From positions 1 to 28,084 of the forward strand of contig JBFLWG010000008.1 of assembly GCA_040757795.1 (NCBI GenBank): a DNA stretch of 28,084 bases, written 5' to 3'. A program made the translations under genes and the position numbers. This DNA is from DYTO01 sp040757795 (GTDB lineage Archaea; Hadarchaeota; Hadarchaeia; Hadarchaeales; Hadarchaeaceae). Shown here one piece after another: positions 6,873 to 15,162 of this stretch (positions are counted from its first letter, which is position 1; each line of letters begins with the position of its first letter). Under the pieces are notes generated by a model that saw only the letters and a list, made by a program, of their open reading frames with translations, searched no databases and was not told where the DNA came from.

Positions 6873-9617
6873 GTGAGCGTGAAAAACATCTACCAAGTTG
6901 AGCTGTTCAAGCGGGAGGGATTTGAGCGGAAGAAGTGCGGGAACTGCGGGCGGGTCTTCTGGACCCTCGACCCTGAAAGGGAGCTGTGCGGCGACACCCC
7001 ATGCGTCGAGTACACGTTCATTGGAAATCCTCCCACGAGGAAGAAGCTTTCATTTGCTGAAACAGAGGCGGCATTTCTCAAGTTCTTCAAGCGCAGGGGC
7101 CACAAGCCCATAAAGAGGTACCCCGTGGCCGCCCGCTGGAGGGACGACATCTTTCTCACAATAGCTTCAATCGCGGACTTCCAGCCCTGGGTGACCAGCG
7201 GGCAGGTTCCCCCCCCGGCCAACCCCCTCGTGGTGAGCCAGCCCAGCATCAGGCTAAAGGACGTGGACAACGTGGGGCGTTCGGGCCGCCACTTCACCCT
7301 GTTTTTCATGGGGGGCCACCACGCGTTCAACTCATCGAGAAAGAAAGTCTACTGGAACGACCGGACGGTTGAGCTGTGCCATGAGTTTCTCACGAGGCAG
7401 GTCGGCATAAGGCCTCGGGAGATCACCTACGTCCAGGACTTGTGGGAGGGTGGAGGCAACGCTGGAGAGGACTTCGAGGTCAACGTGCGGGGGCTGGAAG
7501 TGGCCACGCTGGTGTTCATGCATTATGCCGGCGAGAAGGGGAAGTACGAGCCTTTGCCGCTTGAGATAGTGGACACAGGCTACGGGATGGAGCGCCTGGC
7601 CTGGATCTCGCAGGGGACGCCCACAAGCTATGAACCAATCTTTGGCCACGTGATAGACCGGCTCAGGGAGCTTTCTGGGGTCCAGATGCCTCCCGATGAC
7701 ATCCTTCGCGAGAACTCCAAGCTGGCTGGCTTGATCGACATCGAGAGCGGGCGGGACCTTCGCGCCCTCAGGTCGAAAGTCGCGGAGAGAACCGGGACGA
7801 GCGCCGAGGAGCTTGAAAGGCTGCTCTCGCCGGTCGAGGCAATTTACGCCGTGGCAGACCACCTCAGATGCCTGGCCTTCATGCTGGCGGACGGCATAAC
7901 CCCCAGCAACGTCAGGGAGGGTTACCTAGCGAGGCTTGTCCTCAGGAGAGCCCTCAAGTCAATGCGGGAGCTGGGGATACAGGTCCCCATCTCGGAAATC
8001 ATGAAGCTGAACCTGGATATCCTGGACAAGCAGTTCCCTGAGATGCAGGAGAAGTCAGATTACATCCTGCAGGTGGCCGGCCTTGAGGAGCGAAGGTACA
8101 AGGAGGCTATCGACAGGGGGAAAAGGCTTGTTGAAAGGATGGCCGGGGAGCTTCTCTCGAGGAGGGAGGCAATGTCTGAATCGCACCTGCTGCAGCTGTA
8201 CGACAGCCACGGGCTTCCGCCGGAGCTTGTGAAGGAGGCTGCTGAAAAGTCAGGTGTGAAGGTGGAGGTTCCGGAGGATTTCTACATCAAGGTGGCACAG
8301 TCCCACAGCAGGCCCAGACATGTCCCGACGTCCGCGTCGCCGCTTCCGGCAGCCGAACTGGAGAGCCTGCCGCGCACGAAGCTCGTCTACTACAGCGACC
8401 CGTACCAGCGGGAGTCTGAAGCGAAAGTTGTGAAAAAAATTGGGGAATATCTGGCGCTCGACAGGACGATTTTTTACCCTGAGGGCGGGGGGCAGCCGAG
8501 CGACATCGGCGAGATACTGGCCAAGGGAGCTAAGACTATGGTTAAAGATATCGTGAAGGTGGGGGACGTCGTCCTCCACAAGGTCGGGCAGGCCAAGTTC
8601 AACCCGGGGCAAAAAATAAAAATGAAGCTTGACTGGGACAGGCGGAGCTCCCTGATGGCCCATCACACAGGCACCCACGTCCTTCTCGGTGCCATGAGGC
8701 GGGTGCTCGGCAACCATGTCTGGCAGCAGGGGGTCCAGAAGGGAGTGGACAGGAGCCGCATCGACATCTCCCACTTCAAGCGCATCAGCCCTGAGGAGCT
8801 CGTGAGGATAGAGAAGCTGGCCAATGAAGTGGTGGTGGAGAACAGGCCGGTGGAGGCTACCTGGATGGACAGGAACAAGGCGGAGGGGAAGCACGGGTTC
8901 GACCTCTACCAGGGCGGAGTCGTCCCCGGGAAGCTGGTGAGGGTGGTTGACATCGAGGGGTGGAACACACAGGCCTGCGCCGGAACCCACTACACGAGGA
9001 CGGGGGAGGTTGGATTCATCAAGGTCATCCGCACAGAGAGGATTCAGGACGGGATAGAGCGGTTGGAGTTTGCCGTGGGAAAGGCCGCCCTGAAGTTTGC
9101 GCAGGCACAGGAGCGCCAGCTGGTCGCGGCGTCCGGGATATTGAGGACAACTCCGGAAAAAGTTGTCTCGGCCGTGCAGCAGCTGTTCGACGAGAGAAGG
9201 GCGGCGCAGAAGGAGGTGGAGAGGCTCGGCCGCAGGCTGGCGGAACTGAGGCTTGCCGAGCTGCGCTCGAAGGCCCGGGCCGTTGGGGATGTCAAGGTGA
9301 TAGCTGAGGAAGTTGAGGGGGCGAGCGCTGAAGAGCTGATAGAAACTGGGAACTCTCTGGTCAGGGGGGACAGGCGGCTGGTGGTGGTCCTGAGCTCCCA
9401 CAATGGCGTGGCTCGGGTGGTGGTGATCGCCGGGGATGAAGCAGTGGCGGCAGGAGTCGACTGCGGAGCCATGGCAGCGGAGGCTTCCCGTGTGCTCGGC
9501 GGGGGAGGCGGAGGTAAGCGTGAGATGGGTCAGGGGGGCGGTCCGAAGAAGGATTTCATGCTTGCGGCGTTCAAGAAGGCGATTGAGTTGTGTGAGCTAC
9601 AGCAGAAACAAGGGTGA
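6873..9617 (+). CDS. alaS: Alanyl-tRNA synthetase, archaeal type
   Basis: This enzyme charges tRNA-Ala and clears mischarged Ser/Gly. The 914-residue length is typical of the archaeal form. It has the archaeal N-terminal cysteine pair (KKCGNCGRVFW) and the class II catalytic core (RWRDDIFLTIASIADFQPWV, then GRHFTLFFMGGHHAFN). The editing domain carries its zinc ligands at HHTGTH (597-602) and C702/H706 in ACAGTHY. A coiled linker (about 770-810) and a C-terminal domain ending GGGGGGKREMGQGGG complete it. I chose the GTG start because the conserved VELFKREGFERKKC region begins 8 residues later and a TATA box fits a leaderless message. The fossil leuS start follows by only 4 bases, so alaS-leuS was an operon. 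Confidence 0.97.
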   Translation: MSVKNIYQVELFKREGFERKKCGNCGRVFWTLDPERELCGDTPCVEYTFIGNPPTRKKLSFAETEAAFLKFFKRRGHKPIKRYPVAARWRDDIFLTIASIADFQPWVTSGQVPPPANPLVVSQPSIRLKDVDNVGRSGRHFTLFFMGGHHAFNSSRKKVYWNDRTVELCHEFLTRQVGIRPREITYVQDLWEGGGNAGEDFEVNVRGLEVATLVFMHYAGEKGKYEPLPLEIVDTGYGMERLAWISQGTPTSYEPIFGHVIDRLRELSGVQMPPDDILRENSKLAGLIDIESGRDLRALRSKVAERTGTSAEELERLLSPVEAIYAVADHLRCLAFMLADGITPSNVREGYLARLVLRRALKSMRELGIQVPISEIMKLNLDILDKQFPEMQEKSDYILQVAGLEERRYKEAIDRGKRLVERMAGELLSRREAMSESHLLQLYDSHGLPPELVKEAAEKSGVKVEVPEDFYIKVAQSHSRPRHVPTSASPLPAAELESLPRTKLVYYSDPYQRESEAKVVKKIGEYLALDRTIFYPEGGGQPSDIGEILAKGAKTMVKDIVKVGDVVLHKVGQAKFNPGQKIKMKLDWDRRSSLMAHHTGTHVLLGAMRRVLGNHVWQQGVQKGVDRSRIDISHFKRISPEELVRIEKLANEVVVENRPVEATWMDRNKAEGKHGFDLYQGGVVPGKLVRVVDIEGWNTQACAGTHYTRTGEVGFIKVIRTERIQDGIERLEFAVGKAALKFAQAQERQLVAASGILRTTPEKVVSAVQQLFDERRAAQKEVERLGRRLAELRLAELRSKARAVGDVKVIAEEVEGASAEELIETGNSLVRGDRRLVVVLSSHNGVARVVVIAGDEAVAAGVDCGAMAAEASRVLGGGGGGKREMGQGGGPKKDFMLAAFKKAIELCELQQKQG

Positions 9618-9621
9618 ACCG

Positions 9622-9708
9622 ATGGTGAACTGGCAGGACATCGACGAGAAGTGGCAGGAGGCCTGGCGCGATAAAGTTTGTGTTGGAGGTGTTGTAACTG
9701 CTACATGA
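9622..9708 (+). pseudogene. Fossil 5' end of leuS (28-codon remnant)
   Basis: The 28-residue open frame begins MVNWQDIDEKWQEAWRDKV and then loses all similarity to LeuRS before a TGA at 9706-9708. The first 18 residues align without gaps, apart from V2, with the start of the intact LeuRS at 11106 (MNWREIEPKWQRAWSEAK): N, W, I, K, W, Q, A and W are identical. It is GC-rich (57% by hand count, 9622-9675) like the host genes. It has GGGTGA five bases upstream and sits 4 bases after alaS. It is therefore the original leuS start, cut off by the insertion that follows. It may still be translated as a short peptide, but no function is evident. Confidence 0.8.
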
Positions 9709-9915
9709 AATCGCGTTAAACTGTATACCACAGTCGATTACTTTCGGCGCCGCTCAACTTGGAACTTGAGATAAAACGCACCTTTTGGGCTATTTGGGTG
9801 ATTTTTTTCGTGCCTAAAAAGAATACTTTCGCCGACCTCTCTCCCCAAAAAACGCTTGAAGTAAGCTCAGTAAAGGTCGCTGGGGGCACGTCGAAAAAGC
9901 GCAGTAGGTGAAAAA

Positions 9916-11067
9916 ATGGTGTATCAGCCTTTGGTGGAAAGGCCAACACGCGACGAGCTGTTCAAGCTGTATTGGGCTGAAAACAAGTCGCTCACTGATA
10001 TAGCACGGCTGTATAGAGTTACGCGCGCATCAGTTAGAAGATGGATAAAAAACATGACAGAACTGATGTCATCCAGCATAAAGAAAATGGGGCCTGAAGG
10101 ACTGCGCAAGTTATACTTAGGTGAGAACAAGTCACTCGGACAAATAGCATTGATGTATGGGGTCAGCAGTTCGACGGTAAAAAAGTGGGCAAAGATATAC
10201 CAGATTACTAAACGCGAGCCAAGGCATAGGATTTTAAACAAACCAAGTCGTGACGAGATGAATAAACTTTACTGGAGTGAAAACAAATCCACTCTGAAAA
10301 TAGCCCGACTTTATGGGGTTCATCCAAACACGATAATCACATGGATGAAAAAGCATGGCTTGGCTCGGCGGGATAGAAAAGTTGCTTTAAAACTTATGGC
10401 TAGACCTTTCGTCCCCAATCCTGGGCCGGCGTTAGCGTACGTTTTGGGCGTGTTGTTGGGTGATGGGTCAGTATACGTTAGAAAGCGCAAGTCCGGCAAG
10501 CGCACTTATCACACGCAGCTTTGCGTTAAAGACAAGGAATTTGCGAAAAAATTTGTCATAGCGCTCAAGGAAATCGGGCTAAATCCATCAGTACCACATC
10601 TCGCAAGTAATGGATGTTATCAAGTCCTAGCCGTCAGCAGAAATTTTTATGAATGGTACAAATCGCTTTGTTTTGAAGATGAATCTCCGGACTTGGTTAA
10701 AATCAGGCTTGTAATAAAAAAATTTGAGAGTCAGTTTGTATGTGGATTTTACGAATCGGAAGGTTCGATGAGCTTTAGTAAGTCTGGAAAATTACGCATG
10801 CGGATTGGCAACAGGCGCGGCGAATTGTTGTTGATGGTTCAAGATATCCTCAAATGCTATGGGATAAAATCAAGTCTCTGCGGTCCTGGTAAGTACAATT
10901 ATTTCGATTTGGAGATATATGGCGATGAACGTGTTAACAAACTTCTTACGATTATCAAACCTTGTATTAGGACGAGCCCACGAGTATATGAAGTGTCGCC
11001 GAAAGATGTTGAAACAGGTTTCAAGTGCATCACAAATAGCTTGGGCAGTAATAGTACAACACTTTAA
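9916..11067 (+). CDS. LAGLIDADG homing endonuclease with three N-terminal HTH repeats
   Basis: The 383-residue protein has two parts. Residues 11-47, 60-97 and 111-148 are three homologous helix-turn-helix units, each built on KLYxxENKS...IAxxYxVxxxxVxxW and about 50 residues apart. The endonuclease part has two LAGLIDADG helices, LAYVLGVLLGDG (173-184, acidic D183) and FVCGFYESEG (274-283, acidic E282). It is therefore a single-chain enzyme with both catalytic acids present. The family makes staggered double-strand cuts in long, conserved target sites. GGTG lies five bases before the ATG. Codon use is AT-richer than the neighbours, a sign of transfer. The gene stands alone between two leuS starts and is not inside an intein or an intron. 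The likely target is the ancestral leuS around codons 19-40. Confidence 0.88.
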   Translation: MVYQPLVERPTRDELFKLYWAENKSLTDIARLYRVTRASVRRWIKNMTELMSSSIKKMGPEGLRKLYLGENKSLGQIALMYGVSSSTVKKWAKIYQITKREPRHRILNKPSRDEMNKLYWSENKSTLKIARLYGVHPNTIITWMKKHGLARRDRKVALKLMARPFVPNPGPALAYVLGVLLGDGSVYVRKRKSGKRTYHTQLCVKDKEFAKKFVIALKEIGLNPSVPHLASNGCYQVLAVSRNFYEWYKSLCFEDESPDLVKIRLVIKKFESQFVCGFYESEGSMSFSKSGKLRMRIGNRRGELLLMVQDILKCYGIKSSLCGPGKYNYFDLEIYGDERVNKLLTIIKPCIRTSPRVYEVSPKDVETGFKCITNSLGSNSTTL

Positions 11068-11071
11068 TTTA
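11062..11071 (+). promoter_or_regulatory. TATA-like box for the rescued leuS gene
   Basis: CTTTAATTTA overlaps the stop codon of the endonuclease gene and is centred about 40 bases before the leuS ATG, predicting a start near 11093. It would replace the operon transcription that leuS lost when the element separated it from alaS. Confidence 0.4.
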
Positions 11072-11105
11072 CCTGTAATAATGAAAGTAGCGGAGCACGA
11101 TTGTT

Positions 11106-13991
11106 ATGAATTGGCGAGAAATCGAACCGAAATGGCAGAGGGCTTGGAGCGAGGCAAAGCTTTTTGAGGCTAATCCAAGTAATAAACCAAAATTCTATCT
11201 AACAGTAGCATATCCTTACGTGTCTGGGCCCGCCCATGTCGGGCATGGAAGGACGTACGCAATCCCGGACGTCGTCGCAAGGTACAAGAGGATGCGGGGG
11301 TTCAACGTCCTTTTTCCAATGGCTTACCATTTCACGGGGACGCCGATAGTCGGGGCCGCCAAGAGGGTCGCTAGGCATGACCCGAAGTTCGTGGAGGTGC
11401 TGACCAAGCGTTACAAAATTGATGAAGGAACTCTCAAGGAAATGGAGAACCCGAACTTCTACGCGAACTTCTGGGCGCGGGAGAGCGACCTTAGTTACAG
11501 GCGGGGGATGGAGTGGCTCGGTTTTTCTGTTGACTGGCGCCGCGAGTTCACGACCGTCGACCACCATTATAACAAATTCATCACATGGCAGTACCACAAG
11601 CTCTGGGACGCCGGGCTCATAGTCAAGGGAAAGCATCCGGTCAGGTGGTGCCCCAACTGCGGGAACCCTGTCACGGACCACGACCTGCTTGACGGGGAAG
11701 GCGTGGAGATAACAGAGTTCACCCTGCTGAAGTACCGGCTCGGGGACCTGGTGCTGCCAGCTGCGACACTCCGACCCGAGACGGTGTTTGGTGTAACAAA
11801 CCTGTGGCTCAACCCTGATGCAGCCTATGTTGTTGCTTACGTCGGGGGGGAAAAGTTGGTCGTGAGCGAGCAGGCGGTCGAAAAGCTGAGGCAACAAGGT
11901 TACTTCGTTGAAGAAATCAAACCATTCAAAATAGACTTCACAAAAGCGGTCGAGGTTCCCCTCACCCATAAGCTTGTCCCAATTCTCCCGGCGAAGTTTG
12001 TCGACCCGAAGAATGCCACGGGTGTCGTCGGCTCGGTGCCTGCCCATGCGCCGTATGATTACATCACGCTTCTTGAGCTCCAGCAGAGGCCCGAGGCGCT
12101 GGCTGGCCACGGAGTTGACCCGAAAGTGGTCGCGGGGCTCAAGCCAATCTCGCTCATTGAGGTCGAAGGTTACGGAGAGTTCCCAGCCAAGGATGCTGTG
12201 GAACAGTGGAATGTCAAGAGCCAAAAAGATAGGGGACTGGATGCGTGCACGAGAGAAGTTTACATGAACGAGTTTGCAAATGGGAGGATGCGCGACTGGA
12301 TCCCAAAGTTCAATAAAATGTCTGTATCAAAGGCGAAAGACGCCGTCCGGGACGAGATGCTAGAGAAAAACGAGGCCGCCAAGATGTACGAGTTTTCGGC
12401 ACTGCCCGTGACCTGCAGGTGCAACACCCCTGTTGTAATCAAAATTGTGGAAGACCAGTGGTTCCTGAACTACGCAGACGAGGGGTGGAAGAAAAAGACA
12501 CGCGACTGGCTGGCCCGCATGCACCTGGTGCCGCCCGAAACCAGAGCCCAGTTCGAGCACACGATAGAATGGCTGCGGGAGTGGCCCTGCACAAGGAAGA
12601 TAGGGATGGGAACGCCAGCGCCATGGGACCCCAATTGGATAATAGAATCATTGAGCGATTCTACAATTTACATGGCTTACTACACAATCGCCCACATCCT
12701 CAAGACAATCGACCCCGACCTTCTGAACGACTCGGTCTTTGATTACATCTTCAGCGGGAAAGGCGACGCTGGGGGGATTTCCAGCTCGACTGGGATTAAT
12801 CGCAAGAAGCTGGAAGAAATGAAAAAAGAGTTTGATTACTGGTACCCGCTCGACTACCGGATGTCCGCCTACGAACTGATCCACAACCACCTCACTTTCC
12901 ACGTCTTCCACCACGTCCAACTCCTGCCGGACAAATGCCCCAAGGGGATAGTGAACTTCGGGATGGTGTTTCAGGAGGGGGAGAAAATGTCGTCCTCGAA
13001 GGGGAACCTTGTGGCAATAGGCGACGCGGTGGAGGAGTATGGGGCTGACACCGTTCGGGCGTACCTGATGTCGGCTGCTGAGCCGTGGCAGGACCTTGAC
13101 TGGAAAAGCGGCGAAGTCTCGGCCATGCGGCGCAACTTGGAGCGCTTCAGCTCGCTTGCCGAGGAGATAATTTCTATGCCCGGCGAGGGAGCGCGCGCCA
13201 TGGACCAGCCGGAGAGGTGGCTGCACAGCCGCCTCCAGAAGCACATCGAGGCCGCCACAAATGCTCTTGATGCATTCGAGACCAGGACAGCTTTCCAACA
13301 TGCATTCTTCATGATGATGCAGGACATCAGGTGGTACATGAAAAGAGCGAAGAGCCCTGAAGCCAGCACCTACATTCTGAAAAAAGTGCTTGAGGCCTGG
13401 CTGCGCATGCTAACGCCGTTCACGCCGCACCTATGTGATGAACTCTGGAGCAAGATGGGGAAGAAAGGTTTCATCTCGACCGAAAAATGGCCGGCAGTTG
13501 AACCCCACGCGATTGACGAAGCTACAGATTTGATGGAGGACTACATCAGCCGGGTGATCGAAGACATCGCCAAGATAAAGAAGGTCCTGAAGACCAAACC
13601 AAGCAAGGCCTACATCTACGTGGCGCAGGACTGGAAGTGGAAGGTCTACCGCATGGCGATTGATTTCGTCAGGTCGGGAGAACGGGAGTTGGGAAAACTC
13701 GTTCGAGCGGCGGAGAAAGACATGGAACTGAGACTTTACAAAGCCGAGTTGTACAAGATGCTGCAGAAAATGGTGGTTGAGCTAATTGGGACTCCTGAAG
13801 AAGAACGAAACAAAACCAAAAGTGCTGTCATAGACGAGTTCGCGGCGCTTGAGGAGGCATCTAGCTTCATCGAGGAGCAGCTCGGGCTGAAGGGTGTGAA
13901 AATTTTCAAATCAGAGGACTCCGCAAAGTATGACCCGAACAATCGGGCGATAACCAGCCTTCCTCTCAGGCCGGCGATTTACCTAGAGTAG
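11106..13991 (+). CDS. leuS: Leucyl-tRNA synthetase, archaeal type, chimeric 5' end
   Basis: This enzyme charges tRNA-Leu and hydrolyses misactivated amino acids in its CP1 domain. The 961-residue protein is full length. The HIGH motif is HVGH at 44-47 (YPYVSGPAHVGHGRTY), and KMSSS is at 627-631. The CP1 editing domain (about 200-420) contains RPETVFGVTNLWLNP and ATGVVGSVPAHAPYDY, and a zinc-like pair CPNCGNP is near residue 180. Codons 1-38 are AT-rich and use codons unlike the rest, then composition switches abruptly at about 11220, which I read as the join between imported and resident sequence. The ribosome site is weak (GGAG ten bases upstream). The stop is TAG, and the last 9 bases overlap the convergent UDG gene. 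Confidence 0.95.
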   Translation: MNWREIEPKWQRAWSEAKLFEANPSNKPKFYLTVAYPYVSGPAHVGHGRTYAIPDVVARYKRMRGFNVLFPMAYHFTGTPIVGAAKRVARHDPKFVEVLTKRYKIDEGTLKEMENPNFYANFWARESDLSYRRGMEWLGFSVDWRREFTTVDHHYNKFITWQYHKLWDAGLIVKGKHPVRWCPNCGNPVTDHDLLDGEGVEITEFTLLKYRLGDLVLPAATLRPETVFGVTNLWLNPDAAYVVAYVGGEKLVVSEQAVEKLRQQGYFVEEIKPFKIDFTKAVEVPLTHKLVPILPAKFVDPKNATGVVGSVPAHAPYDYITLLELQQRPEALAGHGVDPKVVAGLKPISLIEVEGYGEFPAKDAVEQWNVKSQKDRGLDACTREVYMNEFANGRMRDWIPKFNKMSVSKAKDAVRDEMLEKNEAAKMYEFSALPVTCRCNTPVVIKIVEDQWFLNYADEGWKKKTRDWLARMHLVPPETRAQFEHTIEWLREWPCTRKIGMGTPAPWDPNWIIESLSDSTIYMAYYTIAHILKTIDPDLLNDSVFDYIFSGKGDAGGISSSTGINRKKLEEMKKEFDYWYPLDYRMSAYELIHNHLTFHVFHHVQLLPDKCPKGIVNFGMVFQEGEKMSSSKGNLVAIGDAVEEYGADTVRAYLMSAAEPWQDLDWKSGEVSAMRRNLERFSSLAEEIISMPGEGARAMDQPERWLHSRLQKHIEAATNALDAFETRTAFQHAFFMMMQDIRWYMKRAKSPEASTYILKKVLEAWLRMLTPFTPHLCDELWSKMGKKGFISTEKWPAVEPHAIDEATDLMEDYISRVIEDIAKIKKVLKTKPSKAYIYVAQDWKWKVYRMAIDFVRSGERELGKLVRAAEKDMELRLYKAELYKMLQKMVVELIGTPEEERNKTKSAVIDEFAALEEASSFIEEQLGLKGVKIFKSEDSAKYDPNNRAITSLPLRPAIYLE

Positions 13992-14546
13992 CTGCCGCAA
14001 TTTCGTGAAATCTTCTAAAAGTTTCTGCTTGGCCGACGCGCCATAGAGGGCCGCGGCGGGGTGGTATGTCACATACAGCTTGAACTTCACTCCCGCATAC
14101 TCTCGGTCCAGCAATTTTCCGTGGTCTTCGGCCATGACAACGTTTCTGCCCATCAGCTCCGCGGCGGCCGTCCTTCCCAGCGCGACCACCAGTTTCGGTT
14201 TTATGATGGAAATCTGCCCCTGAAGGAAAGGGCGGCAGGTTTCAATCTCGTCTGGCAGCGGTGCGCGATTGTCCGGTGGCCTCGAGAGCACCACGTTTGT
14301 TATGTAAACCTCCTCTCTTTTCAGACCGGCCTTTTCTAAGAGGCCGTTCAGGAATTTTCCAGCTGCCCCTGCGAACGGAATCTGGGTCCTGTCTTCCGTC
14401 GCACCCGGGCCTTCGCCCACTAGCATCACTCTTGCATCTGCCGGCCCCACGCCGAAGACCACGTTGGACCTGCTTTCGCGCAACCTGCAACGCTTGCAAG
14501 ATTCTGCCTCGGTTTTAAGCAAGCGCAATTTTTCATCTTTGCTCAT
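13983..14546 (-). CDS. Family 4 uracil-DNA glycosylase (Fe-S type) lacking one cluster cysteine
   Basis: This enzyme removes uracil from DNA to start base-excision repair. The 187-residue protein has the family-4 uracil pocket GEGPGATEDRTQIPFAG (44-60), the YITNVV motif (81-86) and the C-terminal TYHPAA with H162. Family-4 enzymes hold a 4Fe-4S cluster with four cysteines. Here C17, C20 (SCKRC) and C104 (ETCRPFL) are present, but the third, normally in NVVKCRPP, is S88 in VVLSRPPDNR. Serine may still ligate the cluster, or the cluster may be altered. A TATA-like ACATAAATG lies about 20-25 bases before the ATG, so the message may be leaderless. The stop is TAG. Confidence 0.93.
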   Translation of the reverse strand: MSKDEKLRLLKTEAESCKRCRLRESRSNVVFGVGPADARVMLVGEGPGATEDRTQIPFAGAAGKFLNGLLEKAGLKREEVYITNVVLSRPPDNRAPLPDEIETCRPFLQGQISIIKPKLVVALGRTAAAELMGRNVVMAEDHGKLLDREYAGVKFKLYVTYHPAAALYGASAKQKLLEDFTKLRQLL

Positions 14547-14624
14547 TGAAACACAATTTTCATTTATGTGAGGCTTTCATATCTTTTGTTAAATCTTCAG
14601 GCACGGCGACTCTACAAACGACTT

Positions 14625-15158
14625 CTAGCGATACCTGCCTCTGGAGCGATCCACAGCTGGCTTCAGCCGGTCGTGAATGCGCTTGAGCACTATGACATCC
14701 TCCCTGCAGTGGTCGACTATGAGCTTCCGCGACTCGAAGTCCCCCCGCTCGACCAATCTAAAAAGCGTGAGGATGTCGGCGCCGTGAAACTCCTTCCCCC
14801 CGCTGATCCCAAAGAAACGCGCGACCGCCTCAAGGCTGTGGCTCGACATCGAGAGGTTCGCTTGGGACCACTTGCAAAGGTCCAGCATTGGGATTTCCGC
14901 AAGCTCGCCCATGTCAATGTTGTGGTATATCGCCCGGGTCATGAGGAAAGGGATGTCGAAGCCGGAGCCGAACCACGTCACAATCTCGTCGCAGCCCCTC
15001 AGCTTCTCCTTCAGCCACTCGAGCGCCTTTTTCTCCTCATCGAGGTTGGAGGCGAACCTGACCTCTGCCTGCCCATCCTCCGGCATCAATCCTACAGCTA
15101 TCACGATGCCCTCGTTGGCATTTTTGGCCGACGTCTCTATGTCTAAATACATCGACAT
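14625..15158 (-). CDS. DEDD-type 3'-5' exonuclease, YprB/RNase H-like
   Basis: The 177-residue protein is a single exonuclease domain of the DnaQ/PolB-exonuclease superfamily (YprB-like RNase H fold). The four acidic residues are visible: D6 and E8 in YLDIETS, D68 in TWFGSGFDIPFL, and D154 in DHCREDVIVL. The residue four before the last acid, usually Tyr, is H150. No polymerase or helicase domain is attached. It follows the YjbQ gene by 4 bases, with GGGGGAGTGAT overlapping the YjbQ stop as ribosome site, so the two are co-transcribed. Its substrate cannot be told from sequence; a repair or RNA-processing role is plausible beside UDG. The stop is TAG. Confidence 0.87.
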   Translation of the reverse strand: MSMYLDIETSAKNANEGIVIAVGLMPEDGQAEVRFASNLDEEKKALEWLKEKLRGCDEIVTWFGSGFDIPFLMTRAIYHNIDMGELAEIPMLDLCKWSQANLSMSSHSLEAVARFFGISGGKEFHGADILTLFRLVERGDFESRKLIVDHCREDVIVLKRIHDRLKPAVDRSRGRYR

Positions 15159-15162
15159 TACA

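Larger units (their letters stand above)
9676..11219 (+). mobile_element. Homing-endonuclease element inserted in leuS, carrying a replacement leuS 5' end
   Basis: The element runs from the point where the fossil leuS start loses similarity (about 9676) to where codon use returns to host style inside the intact leuS (about 11219, just before YVSGPAHVGH). It contains a 240-base spacer, a LAGLIDADG endonuclease gene, a TATA-like box and 38 codons of a diverged leuS 5' end. The replacement exon is about 41% GC by hand count (11106-11219) against 57% for the fossil start. Neither an intein nor an RNA intron can explain a duplicated, diverged 5' end with its own start codon. The best explanation is intron-less homing with co-conversion of flanking coding sequence from a distant donor. 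Exact ends are uncertain by some 20 bases on each side. Confidence 0.7.

Noticed and set aside
9676..9708. CVGGVVTAT after the fossil leuS start looks a little like an intein N-terminus (Cys followed by a Gly/Thr motif).
   Set aside because: A TGA follows at once, the endonuclease frame has its own start and no C-terminal His-Asn, and leuS restarts with a duplicated 5' end, which an intein would not need.
9676..11105. An RNA intron (bulge-helix-bulge) that carries the endonuclease.
   Set aside because: An intron would leave split, non-redundant exons. Here the first codons of leuS occur twice, diverged, and the downstream copy has its own ATG.
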